Positions 32,103-39,430 of a stretch of DNA of 64,000 nucleotides are shown piece after piece. This DNA is from an uncultured Dorea sp. (GTDB lineage: Bacteria; Bacillota; Clostridia; Lachnospirales; Lachnospiraceae): the NCBI GenBank assembly GCA_910589275.1, contig CAJUTH010000016.1, forward strand, positions 1-64,000. Reading direction: 5' to 3'. A model generated the notes under the pieces. That model saw nothing but the letters and a program-made list of their open reading frames with translations. It was not told the DNA's origin and ran no database searches. Within the stretch, counting starts at the first letter, position 1, and each line of letters starts with the position of its first letter. The position numbers and the translations under genes are program-made.

Positions 32103-32930
32103 ATGAAATTGAAAAAGTTAAGCAGCGTATTACTGGCATCTGCAATGGTAATTTCATTGGCGGCATGCGGGTCTGGGGATTCCGGCAAGGAAGAATCTGG
32201 TGGAAATGCAGATGAGGCGGCAGAGGCAATTACATCCATTGATCAGTTAGAAGGCAAGACTATCGGCGTACAGACAGGCACGACCGGCGATATCTATGTA
32301 ACGGATGAGTTTGGCGAGGACAGTGTTGAGCGTTATAACAAAGGGTTTGAGGCTGTCCAGGCTCTGCAGCAGGGCAAGATCGACGCGGTAATTATTGATA
32401 ATGAGCCTGCGCAGGTATTCGTAAATGAGAATGAGGGCCTTAAGATTCTGGACGAGGCTTACACAGAGGAAGAGTACGCGATTGCTGTTTCCAAAGATAA
32501 TACAGAGCTTACAGAGCAGTTGAATGAAGCTCTTAAGGCGCTGAAGGATGACGGTACCTTTGACGCGATTTTTGATTACTATATCAGCGGCGAGGGCGAA
32601 GCTTATACAGTAGATGAGACTGTGGAACGCGACGGAGAGCTTGTTATGGCTACCAATGCGGAATTTCCTCCCTATGAGTTCCATGAGACTGTTGACGGCG
32701 AGGATATGATCATGGGCGTTGACGCGGACGTTGCAAGGGCAATCTGTGATTACCTGGGCAAGGAACTGGTAATCGAGGATATGCAGTTCGATTCTATCAT
32801 TACTGCTGTCCAGAGCGGAAAGGCAGACGTCGGCTTTGCAGGCATGACAGTTACGGAAGACCGTTTGAAATCCGTTGATTTTTCAGATACCTATTGCACA
32901 GCGCGTCAGGTTGTCATTGTAAAAGAGTGA
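32103..32930 (+). CDS. Amino acid ABC transporter substrate-binding lipoprotein, circularly permuted type
   Basis: A 275-residue solute-binding protein of the SBP_bac_3 family. A lipoprotein signal with lipobox SLAAC (Cys about residue 21) anchors it to the membrane. The domain order is unusual: the segment normally in the second half comes first (SIDQLEGKTIGVQTGTTGD, ALQQGKIDAVIIDNEP, then ALKDDGTFDAIFDYYIS), and the segment that normally opens the domain comes last (MATNAEFPPYEF, GVDADVARAICDYLG, AGMTVTEDRLKSVDFSDTY). The linker lies at about residues 165-185. I have the impression that other Lachnospiraceae carry such forms. Permease and ATPase genes follow. Substrate is probably a polar amino acid. 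Confidence 0.88.
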   Translation: MKLKKLSSVLLASAMVISLAACGSGDSGKEESGGNADEAAEAITSIDQLEGKTIGVQTGTTGDIYVTDEFGEDSVERYNKGFEAVQALQQGKIDAVIIDNEPAQVFVNENEGLKILDEAYTEEEYAIAVSKDNTELTEQLNEALKALKDDGTFDAIFDYYISGEGEAYTVDETVERDGELVMATNAEFPPYEFHETVDGEDMIMGVDADVARAICDYLGKELVIEDMQFDSIITAVQSGKADVGFAGMTVTEDRLKSVDFSDTYCTARQVVIVKE

Positions 32931-32969
32931 TCGAATTTTTACAGAAAGAAGAGGAAGGGTTAAGTAGAG

Positions 32970-33662
32970 ATGGATATGAGCTTTGCGGAGCGTTTTGCAT
33001 TTAATTTCATAGATGATAAGCGCTGGACCTATATTGCGGACGGTTTGAAGGTTACCTTACAGATTACCTTTCTTGCACTTTTGATTGGTATTGTGCTTGG
33101 ATTTGTTCTTGCTATTGTCCGATCTACATATTTAAAAACCGGAAAGTTAAAGATTCTAAATTTGATTGCACAGATTTACATTACCGTAATTCGGGGAACG
33201 CCGGTAGTTGTTCAGCTTCTGATCATTTATTTTGTAATCTTCGGGACGATTAATGTAAGTAAAATTCTGGCGGCGGTCATGGCATTTGGAATGAACTCGG
33301 CGGCATATGTGGCGGAGATTGTAAGATCGGGAATCATGTCGATTGACGACGGGCAGTTTGAAGCGGGAAGGTCCCTTGGATTTAACTATTTTCAGACTAT
33401 GATTTATATCGTGCTTCCGCAGGCGTTTAAAAATATCCTGCCGGCGCTTGGCAACGAGTTTATCGTGCTCCTAAAAGAAACCTCTGTAGCAGGATACATA
33501 GCGATTCAGGATTTGACAAAGGGCGGAGACATTATCCGCAGCCGCACCTATGATGCGATGTTTCCGCTCTTAACCGTAGCGGTGATTTATCTGGTTATGG
33601 TTATGATTTTTAGTAAGCTTGTAAATATGCTGGAGAGGAGGCTGAGGAACAGTGACCATTAA
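32970..33662 (+). CDS. Amino acid ABC transporter permease
   Basis: A 230-residue HisM/GlnP-type permease. An N-terminal segment with GLKVTLQITFLALLIG begins the His/Glu/Gln/Arg permease domain; YITVIRGTPVVVQLLI and the EAA-type loop EAGRSLGFNYFQTMIYIVLPQA (split here across two lines of the motif) contact the ATPase. About five membrane helices. It starts 39 nt after the binding protein gene and overlaps the ATPase gene by 11 nt, which fits a homodimeric permease in a three-gene operon. Confidence 0.92.
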   Translation: MDMSFAERFAFNFIDDKRWTYIADGLKVTLQITFLALLIGIVLGFVLAIVRSTYLKTGKLKILNLIAQIYITVIRGTPVVVQLLIIYFVIFGTINVSKILAAVMAFGMNSAAYVAEIVRSGIMSIDDGQFEAGRSLGFNYFQTMIYIVLPQAFKNILPALGNEFIVLLKETSVAGYIAIQDLTKGGDIIRSRTYDAMFPLLTVAVIYLVMVMIFSKLVNMLERRLRNSDH

Positions 33663-34398
33663 TAATGGAGAAACATTAATTAAGGTAGAAGGCCTGCAGA
33701 AAAACTTCGGCAAATTACATGCGTTGAACGGAGTAAGCGAGGAGATACGAAAGGGCGAGGTTGTGGTGGTTGTGGGACCGTCCGGTTCCGGCAAATCTAC
33801 ATTCCTGCGCTCCCTGAATCTTTTAGAAGAGCCGTCAAAGGGTAAGATTTATTTTGAAGGTGTGGATATTACGGATAAGAAGGTGGATATTAACCGGCAT
33901 CGTCAAAAGATGGGAATGGTGTTCCAGCATTTCAATCTGTTTCCCCATAAGACCATCCTGCAGAATATTACCTTGGCGCCGATCAAGCTGCTGGGCATGA
34001 GTAAGGAAGAGGCGGATAAGAAGGGAATGGAACTTCTAGAACGGGTTGGGCTGGCTGAGAAGGCGGGCGCATATCCCTCCCAGTTATCCGGCGGGCAGAA
34101 GCAGAGGATTGCGATTGTGCGTTCTCTGGCTATGGAGCCGGATGTGATGCTTTTTGACGAGCCTACCTCAGCGCTGGACCCGGAGATGGTCGGTGAGGTT
34201 CTGGAGCTTATGAAACAGCTTGCAAGGGACGGCATGACCATGGTGGTTGTGACGCATGAGATGGGATTTGCAAGGGAAGTAGGCAGCCGGGTGATCTTTA
34301 TGGCTGACGGGGAAATCAAGGAGCAGGGAAGCCCGGAGGAATTTTTCGACCACCCGAAGGATCCGAGGCTGCAGGAATTTTTGTCTAAGATATTATAG
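33652..34398 (+). CDS. Amino acid ABC transporter ATPase (GlnQ type)
   Basis: A 248-residue ABC ATPase. Walker A VVGPSGSGKST, Q-loop VFQHFNLFPHKT, signature LSGGQKQRIAIVRSLAMEP, Walker B VMLFDEPTSALDPE and the switch His in VVTHEMGFAREV are all intact. The GlnQ/HisP subfamily is indicated by FQHFNLFPHKT and the LDPEMVGEVL segment. The start is GTG 33652, inside the permease gene. Two copies of a palindromic repeat and a terminator-like stem follow. Confidence 0.94.
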   Translation: MTINNGETLIKVEGLQKNFGKLHALNGVSEEIRKGEVVVVVGPSGSGKSTFLRSLNLLEEPSKGKIYFEGVDITDKKVDINRHRQKMGMVFQHFNLFPHKTILQNITLAPIKLLGMSKEEADKKGMELLERVGLAEKAGAYPSQLSGGQKQRIAIVRSLAMEPDVMLFDEPTSALDPEMVGEVLELMKQLARDGMTMVVVTHEMGFAREVGSRVIFMADGEIKEQGSPEEFFDHPKDPRLQEFLSKIL

Positions 34399-34402
34399 CA
34401 TA

Positions 34403-34461
34403 CTTATTGAACTACTAATGTTCAATAAGGTATACTTAACGGACTGCTAATGTCTGTTATG
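34403..34461. repeat. Two adjacent palindromic repeats (family members 2 and 3)
   Basis: Copy at 34403-34429: CTTATTGAAC-TACTAAT-GTTCAATAAG, a perfect 10-bp palindrome around a 7-nt centre. Copy at 34435-34461: CTTAACGGAC-TGCTAAT-GTCTGTTATG. They lie directly after the ABC transporter ATPase gene and could act as 3' hairpins. Confidence 0.8.
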
Positions 34462-34510
34462 GTATAGACATATGGAAATTTAAGGAATAAAAAATAGAAT
34501 AAAAAAGACA

Positions 34511-34547
34511 GAGCAGGTATTGAAAATGAGATTTTTGATGCCTGCTC
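34511..34547 (+). terminator. Terminator-like stem downstream of the ABC operon
   Basis: Stem GAGCAGG(T)AT / ATGCCTGCTC at 34511-34547, followed by TTCGTTACTTTT. The T-run is interrupted, so efficiency is uncertain. The rest of the 399-nt gap up to 34797 holds only the repeats, this stem and the promoter of the next gene. Confidence 0.55.
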
Positions 34548-34713
34548 TTCGTTACTTTTAACTATTTGTGTATCACATCTTATTTTCCAGACATATTAAG
34601 CCGATAATTAACATAGAAAATAAAGTAAGGGACAAATATCTCCGTTGCAGTAAATGCAAAGGATGTTGTTAACAGTAACTAAGAGTTTTCCGGAGAAATG
34701 AGAGAGAAGACTC

Positions 34714-34741
34714 TTGAAAAAAATGTTTAAAATGTTATACT
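34714..34741 (+). promoter_or_regulatory. Candidate promoter of the surface protein gene
   Basis: TTGAAA (34714-34719), 16-nt spacer, TATACT (34736-34741). Located 57 nt before the ATG of the surface protein gene. Confidence 0.6.
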
Positions 34742-34797
34742 ATTAATATCTATGTAAAGAAAGTTCCTTTAATCGATATAAAGTCAGGGAGGTACTC

Positions 34798-37701
34798 ATG
34801 AAAAAGAAGAAAGGAAAATTGAAAAAGAGAATATCTCTGTTTACGGCGGCAATATTGGCGGTAGGGGCTGCAGTTCCGCCATTGGTTAATTATGTGAATG
34901 ATGCGAGAGCGGAAGACATTATGCCCTCGCTTCAATATTACGCGGAGGCAAATGAGATAAAGAAGTTGAAGCTGGATCCTACGTCTGGTTCAAAGCCGGT
35001 TCAAATTAGATTCGGTAAGACGCCGAAGGGGTATGATGCAAATTGGTATGTGCTGGGGGAGGTTGGAGACAATGTAGAATTGTTTGCCGCTCAGCCGTTT
35101 GCTGAAAAGGCAGCCTACCAGAGCGCAAACGCCGATACGAATGGTTTGATTTCTTTCCGGTCTAATGATAATAAGGATGTAAACTATGCATTGGATGAGA
35201 ATGTTTCGGATGATCCAGATGCAGGGGATATTGAGATAACTTCTGTATATGCCAATCATTACGGAGCCAGTAACCTGAGAAAGACACTGAAAGGGTATAT
35301 GTCTACCTGTTTTGGAAGTACGTTGGACAGTCTGATGGTTGGAAGAGCTCTTTCATTTACAGACCGATATAATAAAGTTACTCAGGCAGACGGTTCCAAA
35401 AAAGAGATGGTATATGCGGTTCTCGATAAATTATATGTACCTGCTGAAAAAGAGATAGAAGGGAAAATAAATACCGAGGTTAATGAATTGTGGACGAGGA
35501 CAGAAGATGACGCGGATCCCAAAAAAGCGTATACATATAAAACTGAGCTGGATGCTGGTTCGGGCAATATAAAGTGGACTCAAAGTTCAGTTTTAGCTAC
35601 TGAGGAGAAGGAAATCCGACCGGCGTTTACACTGGATTTATCGCAAGATAAAGAAACCGGGCTCAGCGTACTTTTTGCTTCGGCAGTACCGATAGGACCC
35701 GCCAGCGGAAGCGTAGGAACAACTACAGTGATCAATCCGACCGACGATAATTTTATGAATTTGAGGGTAGACGGCAGCAAGGGTACATTATCAGCGGTGG
35801 AACTGGCGTATAACCAGAGTGAGATTAATTACAAAAAGATACCGAATGGATCAAAGATTGTAATACAGGGGAAGCACAAAGAGTCGAATAAGGACTGGTA
35901 TTACAGCGTAGCTGCAACAGGGAATGGAACGATCGAGTCTAAGGATATAACATCATCTATTACAGGAGCGCTGGGTATATCGGGCGGTACGAACATTAAT
36001 TTTACGGCTTGTAAGATATGGGTAGAAACCACAAGTACGACAGACGTTACATATGCGGTTAAGGCGAGGGAAGGTATTATAAAGAATATAGAGCTTAGTC
36101 TTGACGCCCCGGTTCCGGGAGAATATTTCGACCTGTATGCGCAATGCGACACATGGGGGATAGACAGATCTAATCCCAATGGTTTAAGCGTAGTGTGGTA
36201 TGATGATTCAAACCAGCAGGTTGGAAACAGCGAGGCGGAGTTTGGCAAGGCATACAGGGCGTCTATTACGGTGACGCTGGAAAAAGGATATCAATATGAT
36301 GTGAATCTGACGGCAACGATGGAAGGCGCGAAGCTCATAGATATTAATGTGGATCCACAGAATCCGAATACGATCCGGACGCTGGTATTTGAATTTGCTG
36401 CAATACAGGATACGGAGATTAAGTACGACGTGTACCTTGATGATAAGATAGTAGAGAACCCGTCATCAGGTATTACCTTTGATTATGATGGAAAGCACGA
36501 CCATAATTTGACAATTTTTGTTACGGATCCAAGGACTGCAGGAGTACAGTATAGTGTAGACGGCGGAACGACGTGGGCAAATTATGTGGACGTTGAAAAT
36601 GGAATCGGAGATGCCGGGAAATATACTATAGATTATAAGATTGACGCGCCCAATTATGATCCGGTAAATTCCGCGGCTGATCCGAATGACGATTGCAAAC
36701 CTATTGTCATTACGATAGAGCCGAGGGAGCTTAGGATTACGCCGGGCGATCAGGAGATATTGTGGGGATACGATATTGAGCAGGGACGGGATCACTATGA
36801 GATAGTAAATGCGAAGGATCCCGATGAGGAGGCTTTGCTTCCGGATCATAAGATTAAAGGGCTTACGCTTACGGCGTCAGAAGGCGCGAGAATAAACCAA
36901 GACGGAATCATCAGCGAGGGATATATCTATTTTAATAGTGAAGACGATGACGGTAATAGTCTCATCACCATTGTCGATACAAGCGATGGCGATAGAGATG
37001 TAACGAAAAATTACGTTGTACTTGGAGGGACTCCTGGAAAACTGATAGTGCGCCATAATGAGAATCTTCCTCCAGATAGTATTACTGTAGAGAAGGCAAA
37101 GACAACATATAAGCTGGGCGAGGCATTGATGGTAAATGACCTGAAGGTAACCGCCAGATATGGAGACGGTTATACAGAGCCAGTGCCAAAGGGAGGCGGA
37201 CAGGATTCCATTACGACTAATGAAGAAGATATTGATATGACTACGCTGGGCGGTAAGACATTGACGGTAACCTATACAAGGGAGGAACCGGATGCTGCGA
37301 AGGGTTCTGCTTCTGCAACGCTTACGGTCAATGTGGTTGAGGAAGAGGAGCCTGGCAATAATCAGAATCCTGGCGGCGATAACGGTAATAATCCCGGCGG
37401 AACCAATTCTACGAATAACCCTACGAGCAATGGGACTTCAACAAATACCGGTACAACAAGGGCTGCGGGCAATACAACTTCAGGAACCAGTACAGGCAGC
37501 GGAACTACCAGTGGAACTGGAACGACGAGCGGTACAAATAAAACGAATAGTAAAACCACCACGGCGTCCGGGGCAAGAACAGGCGATACCAGTCCGATTG
37601 TAGGATGGGTGCTTGCGGCGCTTTCGTCAGGAATTGTTGTTGTGAGTCTGATGATCTTTAATATGGGCAGAGGGGCAAAAAAGAGAAAAGTTAAGAAGTA
37701 A
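34798..37701 (+). CDS. Large secreted surface protein with Ig-like domain and sorting-type C-terminus
   Basis: A 967-residue exported protein. Residues 1-39 form a long, very basic signal peptide (cleavage near ARAEDI). The middle has no family that I recognise with confidence; residues about 755-845 (DSITVEKAKTTYKLGEALMV, VTARYGDGY, TLGGKTLTVTYT) look like a bacterial Ig-like domain. A low-complexity Gly/Asn/Ser/Thr linker (about 855-920) follows. The end is ASGARTGDTSPIVGW, a hydrophobic helix, then KKRKVKK: the layout of a sortase substrate with a TGD-type motif in place of LPxTG. Likely anchored at the cell surface; role in adhesion or display is inferred from architecture only. Monocistronic with its own promoter. 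Confidence 0.8.
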   Translation: MKKKKGKLKKRISLFTAAILAVGAAVPPLVNYVNDARAEDIMPSLQYYAEANEIKKLKLDPTSGSKPVQIRFGKTPKGYDANWYVLGEVGDNVELFAAQPFAEKAAYQSANADTNGLISFRSNDNKDVNYALDENVSDDPDAGDIEITSVYANHYGASNLRKTLKGYMSTCFGSTLDSLMVGRALSFTDRYNKVTQADGSKKEMVYAVLDKLYVPAEKEIEGKINTEVNELWTRTEDDADPKKAYTYKTELDAGSGNIKWTQSSVLATEEKEIRPAFTLDLSQDKETGLSVLFASAVPIGPASGSVGTTTVINPTDDNFMNLRVDGSKGTLSAVELAYNQSEINYKKIPNGSKIVIQGKHKESNKDWYYSVAATGNGTIESKDITSSITGALGISGGTNINFTACKIWVETTSTTDVTYAVKAREGIIKNIELSLDAPVPGEYFDLYAQCDTWGIDRSNPNGLSVVWYDDSNQQVGNSEAEFGKAYRASITVTLEKGYQYDVNLTATMEGAKLIDINVDPQNPNTIRTLVFEFAAIQDTEIKYDVYLDDKIVENPSSGITFDYDGKHDHNLTIFVTDPRTAGVQYSVDGGTTWANYVDVENGIGDAGKYTIDYKIDAPNYDPVNSAADPNDDCKPIVITIEPRELRITPGDQEILWGYDIEQGRDHYEIVNAKDPDEEALLPDHKIKGLTLTASEGARINQDGIISEGYIYFNSEDDDGNSLITIVDTSDGDRDVTKNYVVLGGTPGKLIVRHNENLPPDSITVEKAKTTYKLGEALMVNDLKVTARYGDGYTEPVPKGGGQDSITTNEEDIDMTTLGGKTLTVTYTREEPDAAKGSASATLTVNVVEEEEPGNNQNPGGDNGNNPGGTNSTNNPTSNGTSTNTGTTRAAGNTTSGTSTGSGTTSGTGTTSGTNKTNSKTTTASGARTGDTSPIVGWVLAALSSGIVVVSLMIFNMGRGAKKRKVKK

Positions 37702-37710
37702 ATAGTAAGT

Positions 37711-37743
37711 GTATTTATCGGGCAATTAATGTCCAATAAGTAT
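37711..37743. repeat. Palindromic repeat (family member 4)
   Basis: GTATTTATCGGGC-AATTAAT-GTCCAATAAGTAT, ten nt after the surface protein gene. Same centre and arm layout as the copies at 15834, 34403, 34435 and 38008. Confidence 0.65.
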
Positions 37744-37812
37744 AAGAAAGCAGCACATAATAAATCTTGATTGATATCAGATAAGGATAAATTAAAGATT
37801 GTCAAAAGCATA

Positions 37813-37841
37813 TTGCCAAAAGTTTTTGCATATGCTATAAT
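37813..37841 (+). promoter_or_regulatory. Promoter of an orphan short transcript
   Basis: TTGCCA (37813-37818), exactly 17 nt, TATAAT (37836-37841). The -10 is perfect. No protein gene with a ribosome site follows; a strong terminator lies 45-85 nt further on. Confidence 0.65.
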
Positions 37842-37847
37842 GCCGAT

Positions 37848-37932
37848 AGGCAAAAAGATATGACAGTTCCATGTGAACGTAGAAAGAATCCCCAAACCGT
37901 AGTAGCGTACAGTTTGGGGATTCTTCTTTTCT
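37848..37932 (+). ncRNA. Candidate small RNA of about 85 nt
   Basis: A good promoter (-10 TATAAT at 37836-37841) predicts a start near 37848. A perfect 12-bp stem GAATCCCCAAAC / GTTTGGGGATTC (37886-37897 and 37912-37923) followed by TTCTTTTCTTTT gives the end near 37932. The transcript would be about 40 nt of unstructured sequence plus the terminator hairpin, a common sRNA layout. The long frame running from 37860 has no ribosome site and I do not regard it as coding. An alternative is that the stem ends the surface protein mRNA. Confidence 0.45.
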
Positions 37933-38007
37933 TTTATAGTGGCAAAGCTCCCACTAGGCTATTTGTTGTCCTTTCGGTCACTGTCAAGCCATTGTTTATA
38001 TGGATAT

Positions 38008-38036
38008 ACTTAACGGACATTAGTAGTTCAATAAGT
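38008..38036. repeat. Palindromic repeat (family member 5, inverted)
   Basis: ACTTAACGGAC-ATTAGTA-GTTCAATAAGT. The centre ATTAGTA is the reverse complement of TACTAAT, so this copy is in the opposite orientation. It lies nine nt from the stop of the convergent reductase gene. Confidence 0.7.
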
Positions 38037-38044
38037 TTATATTA

Positions 38045-39196
38045 TTACAGCATTTCCAAGAATGCGGTTAACCTGGTATTTAACTGTCCAATATCCGCCT
38101 GTGAGTAATCCGTTTCTACATGGATATAAGGAAGACCCTTCTTTTCATTGACGAATCTGCGGATGGCGAGAGTTTCCACATTGTATGTATGGCAGGCTTG
38201 CAGTGACATTTCTACCACGCCGTCAACCTTGTATTCATCAATGAGTCTGCTAAGAAGCTCCAGACGGTTTGGATTCGGCGTCATAACAGAGCATCCGATA
38301 TCTAGATATCTTTTTGCCAGCGCGTCGTATACGTCCGGATTGTCTTCATCTACCAGCTTGTCTACAGATTTGGCGCCGGAGCAGTTTTCGAAGGTTACGA
38401 CGATACCGCCGTTGTTTTCGATGGCGTCGATGACCTTTTCGGGAGCGCCGCCGATTGGGCATCCGGTGATTAGGATACGAGGTTTCTTTTCTTCCATTTT
38501 CCCTGCTGCATACTCCTTTTCAATCTTTGCGGTCAGGGCGTCTACTTCATCCGGGATCTGCAAGCGGTCGAATTTGAAGCCGCTGCCATAGAGAACCTTC
38601 CATAAGTCATGACCTTTGATTGGTGCGGGATCATGCTTCATTACGGCGTATAGCTTTTTTAGCGCTATACGGGCGCGGTTTTCAATTTTAATAGATTCAC
38701 GGATGGACTCTTCAGTAATGACAGTACCAAATTCCTGTTCCAGATACTCCTTGAACCGGATGATCTCGCTTTTCCACAATTGAAGGGCTGCCTCATTCTG
38801 GGTATTTGGAAGCTCCATTAGGAATACCTTCTTTGAATCAGCCATGTATTCGTACATCTTCTTTTTGCCGTCGCAGGTGGTTTCACCGACAACAACATCA
38901 GAAAAGTAAAAGAAGGGACATTTGTCGGTTACGGCGAATCCATAGCTGGATTTGATCAGCGGGCAGAGGTTCTTAGGCAGATCTTTTTCCGCAACTGGAA
39001 TAGTTTCATCAGAGGTTGAGCACAAACCTACGGTTACAGCGCCCATGGCTATAGCGATTTCCCGTGGGAAGTAAGTACAGTAAGCGCCTACAACGGGGAT
39101 TCCCTTATCTTTGATTTCTTTCAATGCAAGAAACGAATTTTTGCGCTGCTGGGCAAATTCTTCAAAGACCTCGGGCAGTTCTTTAATTAGTTCCAT
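38045..39196 (-). CDS. Double-cubane-cluster / 2-hydroxyacyl-CoA dehydratase D-type reductase
   Basis: A 383-residue protein of the HgdB/BcrC/FldC family. Cys residues of the family pattern are visible: GAYCTYFPREI near residue 38-48, VVGETTCDGKKKM near 125, FENCSGAK near 285 and LQACHTYNVE near 340. The single-gene, about 380-residue form with the CTYFP...CDGKKKM pattern resembles the double-cubane cluster proteins (YjiM type), which use an ATP-dependent activator to perform low-potential reductions. No activator ATPase gene is adjacent, so it must be supplied from elsewhere. Substrate unknown. AAAGGAG lies 11 nt before the ATG. Monocistronic. Confidence 0.82.
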   Translation of the reverse strand: MELIKELPEVFEEFAQQRKNSFLALKEIKDKGIPVVGAYCTYFPREIAIAMGAVTVGLCSTSDETIPVAEKDLPKNLCPLIKSSYGFAVTDKCPFFYFSDVVVGETTCDGKKKMYEYMADSKKVFLMELPNTQNEAALQLWKSEIIRFKEYLEQEFGTVITEESIRESIKIENRARIALKKLYAVMKHDPAPIKGHDLWKVLYGSGFKFDRLQIPDEVDALTAKIEKEYAAGKMEEKKPRILITGCPIGGAPEKVIDAIENNGGIVVTFENCSGAKSVDKLVDEDNPDVYDALAKRYLDIGCSVMTPNPNRLELLSRLIDEYKVDGVVEMSLQACHTYNVETLAIRRFVNEKKGLPYIHVETDYSQADIGQLNTRLTAFLEML

Positions 39197-39430
39197 AACT
39201 TTCTTATCTCCTTTAGCTTAGGTTAGGATTTCATACCATAACCGTAACATTTTCATAGGAAAAGAACAATCGGTATGGGGAAGAATCCGATTCAAAACAT
39301 CTATAAGAATGAAAATATATAGAAATCAGCGATATATAGGCTTTTTTGTACGAAGGTATTGAATAGCATGATCAATAATTGTTATAATGCAACAGTAATT
39401 TAATAAGTATGGGTGGTCAGGAGAGTATAG

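Noticed and set aside
37860..38108. 82-residue frame downstream of the orphan promoter
   Set aside because: No ribosome site, crosses a strong terminator stem and overlaps the end of the convergent reductase gene.
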